Shown here in pieces: positions 9,302 through 17,495 of a stretch of 64,000 bases of DNA. The DNA is taken from positions 62,001-126,000 of the forward strand of contig JBCCHB010000011.1 of the NCBI GenBank assembly GCA_039028975.1, written 5' to 3'. The notes beneath the pieces are model-generated. The model saw only the letters and a program-made list of their open reading frames with translations. It did no database searches and had not been told where the DNA came from. The DNA is from JAHBNG01 sp039028975. Its GTDB lineage: Bacteria > Chloroflexota > Anaerolineae > Caldilineales > Caldilineaceae. Every line of letters begins with the position of its first letter. Positions within the stretch are counted from its first letter, which is position 1. Both the position numbers and the translations under genes were made by a program.

Positions 9302-10471
9302 GTGAAAACTCGATTCTTGACCCTATTTGCGGTGCTGATCACCGCGTTGTTGCTGGCGGCCTGTGAGGCTGTGCCCACTGAAGAGCAGGCGGGGCTTTCA
9401 GCTGAATCAGCGGCTGAGGGTGCTGCTGACGCCAGCGCTGAATCCAGCGCAATGGAGGCGATGCCAGAACGCATGCCCTATTATGATGTCGAGCTTGAAG
9501 GCTACGAGCCGTTGACGTCGGCACCAGCCCTCTTTGACATTGTCGAGATGACCGAAGAGACGGTCACCGTTCGCCATCAGTATGGCGAAACCACGATTCC
9601 ACGCAATCCCCAGCGAGTGGTGACCGAGATGAACACGGGCGAAATCATGGTTTCATTGGGCGTTATGCCCGTGGGCTACATCGCCTTTGAGGATCAAGGC
9701 ATCTCGCCGATTCTGGCTGAGGCCGCGCCCGACATGGTCTTCCTACCCGTGGTTGATGGGCCAAATTACGAGCAGATTGTGGCCCTCGATCCCGATCTCA
9801 TTATTGGATCGTGGATGATGGGAACCGATGGCAACGAGGAGCATTATGAACTGCTGAGCGCGATTGCACCTACGCTGACCTTCAACGACTGGCCAGGTTC
9901 CTACTGGCAGGATTCAACCCGCCAAGTTGCCATGCTCTTTGATCGGCAAAAACAAGCCGAAGCCGTCATTGCCGACTACGATGCTTTTGTGCAGGAGACC
10001 CGCGAGCGCATCGCACCCATCTTTGGCGACGAGACAGTCAGCCCGCTGCTCTTCTTTGGCCCAACACCGTGGCTCTATACGCCCCGTTATGCATACGACG
10101 ACCGAGTCGTTCCCGAAGATTCAACCGGCTGGCTCTACCACGAACTGGGCCTGACTCCTGGCGATGAAATTGCCGAGCTGATTGGCAGCGACATGCTGGG
10201 GCTGAGCAACGTCTTTTTGGAGATCTCCGGGGAACAGTTACCGGAGATGACGGCCGATCACCTGGTTGTCTTCCCCAATGGCTACAGTGGTGCCGAAGGC
10301 ATAAGCGAAGGCTACACCGAGTATCTGGAAAGTCCGATTTGGGCCACGCTGCCTGCCGTGCAGGCCGGCAATGTCTATGCCATTACGGGTGTGAACAAAT
10401 CGCGTGGCTACTACACCAAGAAAGATAACATGCGCATCTTTGCCGATATCGTCACCGGTGCTAGCGAGTAA
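9302..10471 (+). CDS. Single-domain siderophore-type substrate-binding lipoprotein
   Basis: The GTG start follows AAAGGGAG. The signal ends LLLAAC, and an Ala/Ser/Glu-rich spacer follows. About 60 residues precede the conserved entry GETTIPRNPQRVV. This long lead (VELEGYEPL...EETVTVRHQYGE) is shared with the protein at 41480, so the two are paralogues of one subfamily. LDPDLIIG and IAPTLTF motifs are present. The protein is 389 residues long with one binding domain. Its ligand is unknown; a ferric-siderophore or heme is inferred from the family and neighbours. Confidence 0.9.
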   Translation: MKTRFLTLFAVLITALLLAACEAVPTEEQAGLSAESAAEGAADASAESSAMEAMPERMPYYDVELEGYEPLTSAPALFDIVEMTEETVTVRHQYGETTIPRNPQRVVTEMNTGEIMVSLGVMPVGYIAFEDQGISPILAEAAPDMVFLPVVDGPNYEQIVALDPDLIIGSWMMGTDGNEEHYELLSAIAPTLTFNDWPGSYWQDSTRQVAMLFDRQKQAEAVIADYDAFVQETRERIAPIFGDETVSPLLFFGPTPWLYTPRYAYDDRVVPEDSTGWLYHELGLTPGDEIAELIGSDMLGLSNVFLEISGEQLPEMTADHLVVFPNGYSGAEGISEGYTEYLESPIWATLPAVQAGNVYAITGVNKSRGYYTKKDNMRIFADIVTGASE

Positions 10472-10477
10472 ACGGGT

Positions 10478-10509
10478 AAACGTTGGAGCGTTCCAACGCT
10501 CCAACGTTT
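10478..10509. repeat. Intergenic hairpin, family A, perfect 13-bp stem
   Basis: AAACGTTGGAGCG (10478-10490) and CGCTCCAACGTTT (10497-10509) pair perfectly around a 6-nt loop. It fills most of the gap between two binding-protein genes. Confidence 0.8.
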
Positions 10510-10526
10510 AGAGAAAAGAGAATATC

Positions 10527-11633
10527 ATGAAGAACCGATTGACTACTTTGATTGCGGCACTGGTGGCCGCCCTGTTGTTAGTTGCCTGCGTGGCCGTGCC
10601 AGTCGCAGAACCCGCGTCCGACGGAGCGGCCGCGGACACGCTTGCGACCACCGAGGACTCTACATCCGAAACCGAGGCTGATTCCGCTATGACCGACACC
10701 TGCGAGGCAGGCTTCAACCTAATTGAGCATGAGCATATCATGGGAACGAGCATCTGCGTCCCCGTATCGCCGGAGCGGATCGCCGTGCTCGACTTCAACC
10801 AGACCTCGCTCTTCCTTGCGCTGGATATTGCGCCCGTTGTTTACAGCAGTACATGGCAAGAGATGATCAGCACCCAGAATCCCGAACTCTCTGGGCAATT
10901 GGAAGAGCTGCTGACCGACGCACGTGATGCAGGTAGCACGGCTGGTTTCTCGCTGGAGACCGTTGCCGCGGCCCAGCCTGACCTGATTTTGGCACCCAAC
11001 TACTATCCCGATACCTACGACGCGCTGGCGGAAATTGCGCCGACCGTGATGTACGACGTAGAGAATATGAACTGGCGCGAACATATGCTGCTAACAGGTC
11101 ACTCAATTGGGCGCTCGGTGGAGGTCGAAGAGCTATTCACTTCGGTTGACGCCCGGCTGGAGCAACTAACGGCCACGATTGCAGATGAGGGAAGCACACC
11201 CTCAATCTCTGTCCTTGGCTTCTACGGCGATCCGGTCCCCTATGCGCTCTTTGATTCGTTCGCCTTTGCCGATATCCTGCGCCAGGCCGAGATTCCGCTC
11301 CACCCAGTCGGCGGGATGAGCAGCGACGAGATCATGGCTGAGTACGGCAGCCCGGTCTTGCCCGTATCGCTAGAGATGCTCGACCTTATTGATGCGGAAC
11401 GCCTGCTCGTGGTGGTGGACACGGCCGAGGGGGAAGGCTTCTTCGGTGATCTTCAGCAAGAAGCGGTCTGGGGAAATCTCTCCGTTGTCCAATCGGAGCA
11501 GGTCCATGCGAGAGGCAGCTACTGGTATTCGGCCAACCCTTATGACCTGCACAAAATTATCGATGACCTCTTCCAGATTGTTGCGGGCGTCGATCCAGCC
11601 GACATATCACCTAACCCGTTAGTGAACGAGTAA
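10527..11633 (+). CDS. Single-domain substrate-binding lipoprotein, Cys-bracketed type
   Basis: The signal peptide is MKNRLTTLIAALVAALLLVAC, with the lipidated Cys at residue 21. After an acidic spacer the domain opens with CEAGFNLIEHEHIMGTSIC and VSPERIAVLDF. It therefore corresponds to the second domains of the fused proteins at 1823, 3806 and 6085. The end (VDPADISPNPL) closely matches the C-termini of those proteins (VDPADVSPNPF). This suggests that the fused second domains derive from a free-standing protein of this kind. It is the last member of the continuous seven-gene array. Confidence 0.9.
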   Translation: MKNRLTTLIAALVAALLLVACVAVPVAEPASDGAAADTLATTEDSTSETEADSAMTDTCEAGFNLIEHEHIMGTSICVPVSPERIAVLDFNQTSLFLALDIAPVVYSSTWQEMISTQNPELSGQLEELLTDARDAGSTAGFSLETVAAAQPDLILAPNYYPDTYDALAEIAPTVMYDVENMNWREHMLLTGHSIGRSVEVEELFTSVDARLEQLTATIADEGSTPSISVLGFYGDPVPYALFDSFAFADILRQAEIPLHPVGGMSSDEIMAEYGSPVLPVSLEMLDLIDAERLLVVVDTAEGEGFFGDLQQEAVWGNLSVVQSEQVHARGSYWYSANPYDLHKIIDDLFQIVAGVDPADISPNPLVNE

Positions 11634-11694
11634 GTGAAAGAGTAAGTCGCAAGGAGGCAAAGCGGCAACCATCGACGGGGCTAGTAAGTCGCAG

Positions 11695-11852
11695 GGCAAT
11701 CGCGACTTGTCTGCCCCGACGGTTGAAACCCGTCGTCTGCCACGGGAAGGGCGTTAAAACGCCCTATTGGCAACCGGACGCCAACCGGTTTTAACCGATT
11801 TCTCGTAGCAGACACCGATTTTAATCGGTGGTGGCGGTTAGCCGCGATTGCC
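11695..11852. repeat. Composite palindromic element bounded by 10-bp inverted repeats
   Basis: GGCAATCGCG (11695-11704) and CGCGATTGCC (11843-11852) enclose several smaller hairpins: GGGCGTTAAAACGCCC (11749-11764), CGGTTTTAACCG (11786-11797) and CACCGATTTTAATCGGTG (11813-11830). No coding potential is seen in the 244-bp gap 11634-11877. It may be a small mobile repeat or a structured RNA leader of the next gene, which lacks a clear Shine-Dalgarno site. Confidence 0.6.
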
Positions 11853-11877
11853 ATGTAGCAAATCGCGATAGCTTACC

Positions 11878-13098
11878 ATGACTTCTGCAAAAGCAACCTT
11901 AATCGTCATCGGTAGCGGCATTATCGGTCTGGCCACGGCTTTCCAGTACATGAAGCAGAATCCAGATAACAAGGTGATTCTGCTCGAAAAGGAACCAGCG
12001 GTCGGTAAACACCAGTCGGGTCACAACTCGGGCGTATTGCATTCGGGCATCTACTATACGCCTGGCTCGAATAAAGCCACGATGTCGGCCGCTGGCAAAG
12101 AAATGATGGAAGAATTTCTGGCCGAGGAAGAAATTGCCTACGATCTATGTGGGAAAGTGATTGTGGCCAAGCACGAGAGCGAACTACCGAAACTACAAAA
12201 AATTTTGGACAACGGGCAAGCCAACGGTGTTGAATGCGAATTGATCGAAAAAGAGCGGCTGCACGAGATCGAACCCCACGTGAATGGCATCAAGGCCGTC
12301 CATGTGCCGAAGACCGGTATCGCTGATTATCCAGCTGTGGCCTGGCGTTTGGCGGAGAAAATTACCGAGATGGGCGGCGAGGTGCGCACCAGCGTCACTG
12401 TGACGGGCATCGACGAACGCGCAACCGAAGTGACCGTCGAAACAGATGCAGGCGAGTTTCAGGGAGACTACGCAGTTGGATGTGCTGGCCTCTACTCGGA
12501 CCGAGTGGCCAAGATGACCTCGGATGCAGATGTGAAAGCGCAGATCGTTCCCTTTCGGGGCGAGTATTATCAACTCATACCGGAGGCAAACCACTTGTGT
12601 AAGGGCTTGATCTACCCGGTTCCCGATCCGCGTTTCCCATTTTTAGGCGTTCATTTCACAAAGATGATCGAGGGTGGCGTTGATTGCGGTCCAAACGCAG
12701 TCTTGGCTTTGTCCAGAGAAGGGTATACGTGGGGCGACTTTAACGCAGCCGACCTGTGGGAAGCGCTCTCCTACTCAGGGTTCCGCAACCTGGCCTTCAA
12801 GTATTGGCGCTATGGGCTAGGAGAGATGTGGCGTTCCTTGAATAAGGCCGCGTTTGTGCGCGCTTTGCAGGAGTTGATTCCAGCCATTCGCGCCAACGAT
12901 CTAGAGCCTCATCCAGCCGGCGTGCGTGCGCAAGCCCTGCTGCCCAGCGGCGATTTGGTCTATGACTTTGAGTTTGTGGTTTCCCAGCGGGTGGTTCACG
13001 TGGTGAATGCACCATCGCCCGCCGCAACCGTGTCACTGATGATCGGCAAACACGTTGTGGAGAAGCTGCGCGAAACGTTTGAACCGCACGGCGTTTAG
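11878..13098 (+). CDS. lhgO: L-2-hydroxyglutarate oxidase (FAD-dependent)
   Basis: The 406-residue protein has the DAO-fold dinucleotide motif VIGSGIIGLATA near the N-terminus and EKEPAVGKHQSGHNSGVLHSG, the segment typical of the L-2-hydroxyglutarate oxidase/dehydrogenase (LhgO/YgaF) group. HVPKTGIADYP, PFRGEYYQL and the C-terminal AGVRAQ motif agree. It should oxidise L-2-hydroxyglutarate to 2-oxoglutarate, passing electrons to oxygen or quinone. No strong ribosome site is visible. It follows a composite hairpin element and is separated by 17 bp from the flavodoxin fusion, so the two may be co-transcribed; a functional link would be inference. Confidence 0.9.
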   Translation: MTSAKATLIVIGSGIIGLATAFQYMKQNPDNKVILLEKEPAVGKHQSGHNSGVLHSGIYYTPGSNKATMSAAGKEMMEEFLAEEEIAYDLCGKVIVAKHESELPKLQKILDNGQANGVECELIEKERLHEIEPHVNGIKAVHVPKTGIADYPAVAWRLAEKITEMGGEVRTSVTVTGIDERATEVTVETDAGEFQGDYAVGCAGLYSDRVAKMTSDADVKAQIVPFRGEYYQLIPEANHLCKGLIYPVPDPRFPFLGVHFTKMIEGGVDCGPNAVLALSREGYTWGDFNAADLWEALSYSGFRNLAFKYWRYGLGEMWRSLNKAAFVRALQELIPAIRANDLEPHPAGVRAQALLPSGDLVYDFEFVVSQRVVHVVNAPSPAATVSLMIGKHVVEKLRETFEPHGV

Positions 13099-13115
13099 GA
13101 ATCAGATAATTAGAA

Positions 13116-14420
13116 ATGGATGAAATGAGCGATACAACAAAAACCGCGATCTTCTACGGCAGCACAACAGGAACGACCGAGATGATTGCCGAGAAAATTC
13201 AGGAATATTGGGGCAAGACATATGACGAAGCGCTCCCCATTGTCGATGTGAAAGACAAATCTGAACTAACGGAACTGCTTGCCTTTGAGAGGCTGTTCGT
13301 AGGCTGTCCTACTTGGGATATTGGCTACCTGCAGGACGACTGGGCGGACGTCTATCCTCATCTTGACGAGCTGGACCTGAGCGGCAAACAGATTGCGCTT
13401 TTTGGGCCCGGCGATCAGGCTGGCTATCCCGAAAATTTCCAGGATGCGCTGGGCATTTTGGGCAACAAATTCATGGAGTGTGGGGCAACGCTGGTGGGTT
13501 ATACCAGCACCAAAGGCTATGAACACACCGAGTCGGTTGGCGTCGATGGCGAGCGGTTTATGGGGTTGGCGATTGACGAGATCAACCAATCCGAGCTGAC
13601 CGATAGCCGCATAAAAGCGTGGGTGGCTCAGGTTAAGCAAGAGTTTGATCCTGATTACACCCCTTTTTCTGTACCTGAAGAATCGAGCCGCGATTTTTCT
13701 TTGAAGCTGATCGGTGCCGGTTTTCCACGAACAGGCACCATGTCACTACAGGCGGCCCTCAATCAATTGGGGGTGGGACCATGCCACCACATGGTAGAGG
13801 TGCTGAAAGATAAAGAGCAGGCACCGCTGTGGCAGGCGATTGTGGATGGTAGAGAGGTAGATTTCGATCTGATTTATGAGAATTATCAGTCAACCGTTGA
13901 TGCGCCAGGTTGCTTCTATTACAAAGAGCTGCTGGAAAAATATCCGGATGCCAAAGTGCTTCTCTCCGTCCGCGATCCAGAGCGCTGGTACAGCAGCGTC
14001 ATGGAGTCTATCTATCTGACCTATCTGGTGCCGCGCTGGATGCAGTGGATGCCCACGGTTGGCCCATATTTAAAGCTGGCATGGACAATGGTCTGGGACA
14101 AGGTCTTTGAGGGCCGTGTCGAAGATAAAGCCCACGCAATTGCCATCTTCAATGCCCACAACGAGGAGGTCAAGCGTGTGGTCCCACCAGAAAAATTGCT
14201 CGTCTTCAACGTAAAAGATGGCTGGGAACCGCTCTGTGAATTCCTAGACGTCCCCATGCCGCAGGGTGTCCCCTTCCCCCACCTTAACGACAAAGAAAGC
14301 ATACGTAAGGGGCTTAACAGCCTGCGAATGGTGGGTTATGCGGTGCCGATGATTGCATTGGGCGTCACTGCGCTGATTGCGTGGCTGCTTGGCACCAAGA
14401 TGAAGCGGAAAAGCGGATAA
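13116..14420 (+). CDS. Flavodoxin-sulfotransferase-like fusion with C-terminal membrane anchor
   Basis: Residues 6-175 are a long-chain flavodoxin: FMN phosphate loop YGSTTGTTE, then GCPTWDIGYLQDDW and the GDQAGYPENFQDALG segment. From residue 196 a second domain begins LIGAGFPRTGTMSLQAAL, a P-loop of the sulfotransferase superfamily (5' phosphate site GFPRTGT at 201-207). LLSVRDPERWYSS corresponds to the 3' phosphate site. The last about 30 residues form one hydrophobic segment followed by KMKRKSG, probably anchoring the protein with both domains in the cytoplasm. The second domain resembles the NAD-dependent-epimerase-neighbour/Sulfotransfer_4 group, whose substrates are mostly unknown. An alternative ATG at 13125 is possible. 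I know of no characterised protein with this domain pair. Confidence 0.85.
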   Translation: MDEMSDTTKTAIFYGSTTGTTEMIAEKIQEYWGKTYDEALPIVDVKDKSELTELLAFERLFVGCPTWDIGYLQDDWADVYPHLDELDLSGKQIALFGPGDQAGYPENFQDALGILGNKFMECGATLVGYTSTKGYEHTESVGVDGERFMGLAIDEINQSELTDSRIKAWVAQVKQEFDPDYTPFSVPEESSRDFSLKLIGAGFPRTGTMSLQAALNQLGVGPCHHMVEVLKDKEQAPLWQAIVDGREVDFDLIYENYQSTVDAPGCFYYKELLEKYPDAKVLLSVRDPERWYSSVMESIYLTYLVPRWMQWMPTVGPYLKLAWTMVWDKVFEGRVEDKAHAIAIFNAHNEEVKRVVPPEKLLVFNVKDGWEPLCEFLDVPMPQGVPFPHLNDKESIRKGLNSLRMVGYAVPMIALGVTALIAWLLGTKMKRKSG

Positions 14421-14429
14421 GCCAATGGC

Positions 14430-14535
14430 ATTTACAAGAATTAACGGATGGGACGCAGGTTAGCTCGGCTCGGCTTGCGGGGACTCAGTTCTTGTCCGTT
14501 CTCATCGGCGTTCCATCCATTAGCCCTTGTGAAAT
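14430..14535. repeat. Long imperfect inverted repeat
   Basis: TAACGGATGGGACGC (14442-14456) pairs with GCGTTCCATCCATTA (14508-14522) with two differences. Outer arms ATTTACAAG and CTTGTGAAAT extend the stem. The remaining bases up to 14640 show no feature I can name. Confidence 0.55.
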
Positions 14536-14646
14536 CTAATCCTTATGAACCCTAAACGCACTGGGATAGGTTATTCCGACGTTTACGGCGGTTGATTAGG
14601 CGGCAGTACCTAACAGTGGGTAGATTACATCTGAAAGAAGAAGATC

Positions 14647-14811
14647 ATGACGCAAAAGCTGACGACCAGAGACCTGATTACTATCGGCATTTTTACGGCG
14701 ATCTATCTGATCGTCTACATCTATCTGCATGACCCGCAGATGAAATGGTTTGACTTTGCGGCGTTGGCGGTCATGCTGTTGCTTATTGTGGGCAGAAGGT
14801 GGGTGGGATAA
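14647..14811 (+). pseudogene. Truncated MptD/Trep_Strep-like ECF S-component remnant
   Basis: This 54-codon frame starts MTQKLTTRDLITIGIFTAIYL. That resembles the opening of MptD/Trep_Strep-family ECF transporter membrane subunits, which are normally about 190 residues. The match ends after some 20 residues and the rest (two short hydrophobic stretches, ending VGRRWVG) is unrelated to the family as I know it. It may be a decayed fragment or a small membrane protein. A purine-rich GAAAGAAGAAG lies just upstream. Its presence matters because ECF transporter genes lie 20 kb downstream. Confidence 0.4.
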
Positions 14812-14864
14812 AACGAGGAAGAAGAGAAGGCCATCATTCAAAGAACTATTAAAGGAGAAAAAAA

Positions 14865-15890
14865 GTGACGTTTAAACAGAGCCATATTGCCAAATACCTT
14901 AGCTTGATTGCCTTGCTATTGTTGATCCCCGCTTGTACCATTAGTGGAACCATGAGTGATGCTGCCCTCGACGCGGAAGCATCATCCACGGAAACCGAAA
15001 TGGACAATGGTCATGGCGCGTTTCCCATGACGTTGACCCATGACTTTGGCGAGGTGACGTTTGAAAAAGCACCCGAGCGCATTGTCGTCATGAGCATATC
15101 CTATTTGGAAATGGCGATTGCCCTTGACGTGCCTGTGGTGGGCGTGGGCAATTTGGGCCTGCCTCCTACGGATGATGGCGGTGTGCCGCCGGTGCCACAT
15201 ATCGATAAACCGGTTTTGGGTGAGCCGACTTATCTGGCTGACTTCAACCCGAGCAGCGAAGTGATCTTCGGGTTAAACCCCGATCTGATCATGCGAGATG
15301 CGTTAGGGGTAGAAGCAGGTACTGAAGACCCCGATCATGAGCTGATGAGTGACGTTGCGCCAACGCTATCTTATTCCTCTTCAATTTCGGAGCCGGGCGC
15401 GTGGGTAGACGTCATGCGCGATTTTGCTCGACTCATGGGCAAAAGTGAACAGGCCGAAGCAGTCATCGCTGAATACGAAGCCAATGCCGCTGCGCTGGTC
15501 GAAGAAGCCGCACCGCTTTTGGAAGCCGCGCCAGAGATAACCATGCTCTATGGCGGACCAGATAATGTGGGCATGGTGAGCAACAAGTTTGCCATTGGCG
15601 GTTTGGTCGAGACCCTCGGGTTCACACTAGTGGTGCCGGATGGCGTCGAGTTCAACCCAGGCGGAATTGTTAACATTTCGCCCGAGATACTAAGCGAGAT
15701 TGAGGCCGATACGATTATCATGTGGAAATTTAATCCAGAGGCACCCATCTTAGGTGAGAATCTGCTAGACGTGGTAGGTATACCCGTTGCCACCTTATTT
15801 CCGGTGAACGGGGTGGGCTTCACTGGTCCAATCTCCGAAATATTCTACATGACGGCCATTCTCGAAGGCTTGCAAGCGGTGGAGCGTTAA
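14865..15890 (+). CDS. Single-domain siderophore-type substrate-binding lipoprotein
   Basis: A GTG start is supported by AAAGGAG 8 nt upstream and a lipoprotein signal ending LIPAC. The binding domain opens FPMTLTHDFGEVTFEKAPERIVVMS and contains LNPDLIMR and VAPTLSY. Sequence around IVVMS..LEMAIALDVPVVGVG and GEPTYL is shared with the protein at 42763 and with domain 1 of the protein at 3-1754, defining a third subfamily. At 341 residues it is of normal length. It is separated from the main array and lies ahead of a DoxX-like gene and a FecCD pair. Confidence 0.9.
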   Translation: MTFKQSHIAKYLSLIALLLLIPACTISGTMSDAALDAEASSTETEMDNGHGAFPMTLTHDFGEVTFEKAPERIVVMSISYLEMAIALDVPVVGVGNLGLPPTDDGGVPPVPHIDKPVLGEPTYLADFNPSSEVIFGLNPDLIMRDALGVEAGTEDPDHELMSDVAPTLSYSSSISEPGAWVDVMRDFARLMGKSEQAEAVIAEYEANAAALVEEAAPLLEAAPEITMLYGGPDNVGMVSNKFAIGGLVETLGFTLVVPDGVEFNPGGIVNISPEILSEIEADTIIMWKFNPEAPILGENLLDVVGIPVATLFPVNGVGFTGPISEIFYMTAILEGLQAVER

Positions 15891-15966
15891 GCGTTGGAAC
15901 TATGGACCGAATAGGTCTGATTGCAATGGAAGACGGGAAAGCGTTAAAGTATTAAATGACAAAGCA

Positions 15967-16006
15967 ATGAATCGACAAAGCAATGAATCGACAAAGCAAT
16001 GAATCG
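15967..16006. repeat. 16-bp tandem repeat carrying start codons
   Basis: ATGAATCGACAAAGCA occurs at 15967-15982 and 15983-15998, with a half copy at 15999-16006; a degenerate copy precedes it. Because 16 is not a multiple of 3, the three ATGs lie in three frames, and only the one at 15983 is in frame with the downstream gene. Confidence 0.8.
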
Positions 16007-16033
16007 CTCCCGCGTTTATACGGGAGATTACAA

Positions 16034-17452
16034 GTGCAAAACACAACAACGGCCAAATGGCTTGTCATGGCTGTTTTGGTTCTCTTCTGTATGCTAGTTG
16101 GGTCGGCTTTGCCCGCCTTCGCTCACGTTAAATGGTTTAGTGAGTTCAATTTCATGACCTCGCCGCTGTCGATTGGCGAGGTTGTCACGCCAACATATAT
16201 GGGCCTTGTCGCCCTCAGCACCATCGTTATTGCGGGCATGGTGCTCGTCGATAGGCGACTCGACGGCATAGGGTGGTATCAGCGCATCAACGAGTGGCTG
16301 ACCGGACGCGAATCGTCCAGCGTCATGGTGATACGCGCGGCCATGGCCGCGGTACTGCTCATCTCCTGGTCTGCCGATGCCGTGTTGGCTCCAGAGCTAG
16401 AATCAAGTTTTCAAATGCTGGTGTGGCTGCAATTTATTGTGGCCCTTTTGCTGCTCTTCCCGCAGACAGTTGCGCTGGGCGGTGCAGGCATCCTGGCGAT
16501 CTACATCGGTACGGTATTTGAATTTGGCCTCTTTCATATGCTGGATTACTTGCACTATGTAGGCATCGGTCTTTATCTGCTCGTCAATCAGCTTAATTTG
16601 GTCCGACTACGCAGTGCAGGGCTGCCAGTGCTGTATGCAACGGTGGGCTTCTCGCTGATTTGGCTGGGCTATGAGAAGCTCTTCTACCCTAGCTGGTCGC
16701 TCTATCTGCTGGAGCAGAATCCGGCGCTTGCGTTGGGATTTCCGCCCTACTTTTTCCTGCAGGGCGCGGCCTTTGTCGAAATTAGCCTAGGTTTTCTGTT
16801 GCTGATTGGCCTGCTCGAACGGCCGCTGGCGGCAGTGATTACGCTGGTCTTCTTTACAACCACGATGGTCTTCGGCAAGGTTGAAGTGATTGGCCATACG
16901 CCGCTTCACGCTGCCCTCGTCGTCTTTTTGCTAAGCGGCGCGGGAACCATCTATAAGCCGCCCATTGCCATTCATGAAAGGCTCAACTGGCGGGTAGCTT
17001 TTGCAGCCATTAATTTTGTGCTGATTGTTGCGCTCTTTATCTTTGCCTACTCCTGGTCGGCTCAGGGCCAGTTTACCCAGGCAATGGCTCAGGTCGAGAG
17101 CGGTACCCACGGCATAAAGACATTCGATCTTAGCAACGCCGGCGCCGTTCCCGAATTCACGCTCATCGAGGTGGTGGAAGAAACCCCCGACAGCTACGAT
17201 CTGCATGTCAATATAGCCAATTGGACATTCACGCCGGAAAAGATCGGGCAAGAGACGGTCGCCACCGAGGGCCACGGCCACGTCTTTGTCAATGGCGCAA
17301 AGGTAGGCCGACTCTACGGTGATTGGTACCATCTGGGCGAACTCAAGCCCGGCGTCAACCAGATTGTCGTCACCCTCAACGGCAACGATCATAGCGATTT
17401 TGTGATTGATGGGCAAATTATTGGTGCGGAAACGACCGTTACAGTTCCATAG
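16034..17452 (+). CDS. DoxX-like polytopic membrane protein with C-terminal extracytoplasmic beta domain
   Basis: I prefer the GTG at 16034: GGGAG lies 8 nt upstream and it gives a clean signal-like N-terminus (MQNTTTAKWLVMAVLVL...ALPAFAHV). An in-frame ATG at 15983 lies inside a tandem repeat. About nine hydrophobic helices follow, with the DoxX-like segment SLIWLGYEKLFYPSW and a GxxEISLGFLLLIGLLER stretch. The last about 110 residues are soluble and beta-rich, with GHGHVFVNGAKVGRLYGDWYHL and NGNDHSDFVIDG, a pattern I associate with small extracytoplasmic beta-sandwich domains found near metal proteins. Function is unknown; a redox or metal-related membrane role fits the neighbours. Confidence 0.75.
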   Translation: MQNTTTAKWLVMAVLVLFCMLVGSALPAFAHVKWFSEFNFMTSPLSIGEVVTPTYMGLVALSTIVIAGMVLVDRRLDGIGWYQRINEWLTGRESSSVMVIRAAMAAVLLISWSADAVLAPELESSFQMLVWLQFIVALLLLFPQTVALGGAGILAIYIGTVFEFGLFHMLDYLHYVGIGLYLLVNQLNLVRLRSAGLPVLYATVGFSLIWLGYEKLFYPSWSLYLLEQNPALALGFPPYFFLQGAAFVEISLGFLLLIGLLERPLAAVITLVFFTTTMVFGKVEVIGHTPLHAALVVFLLSGAGTIYKPPIAIHERLNWRVAFAAINFVLIVALFIFAYSWSAQGQFTQAMAQVESGTHGIKTFDLSNAGAVPEFTLIEVVEETPDSYDLHVNIANWTFTPEKIGQETVATEGHGHVFVNGAKVGRLYGDWYHLGELKPGVNQIVVTLNGNDHSDFVIDGQIIGAETTVTVP

Positions 17453-17495
17453 GCGAGGAGTACTGGAGCGTTAAATTTCGCCAGATGAAACAACT

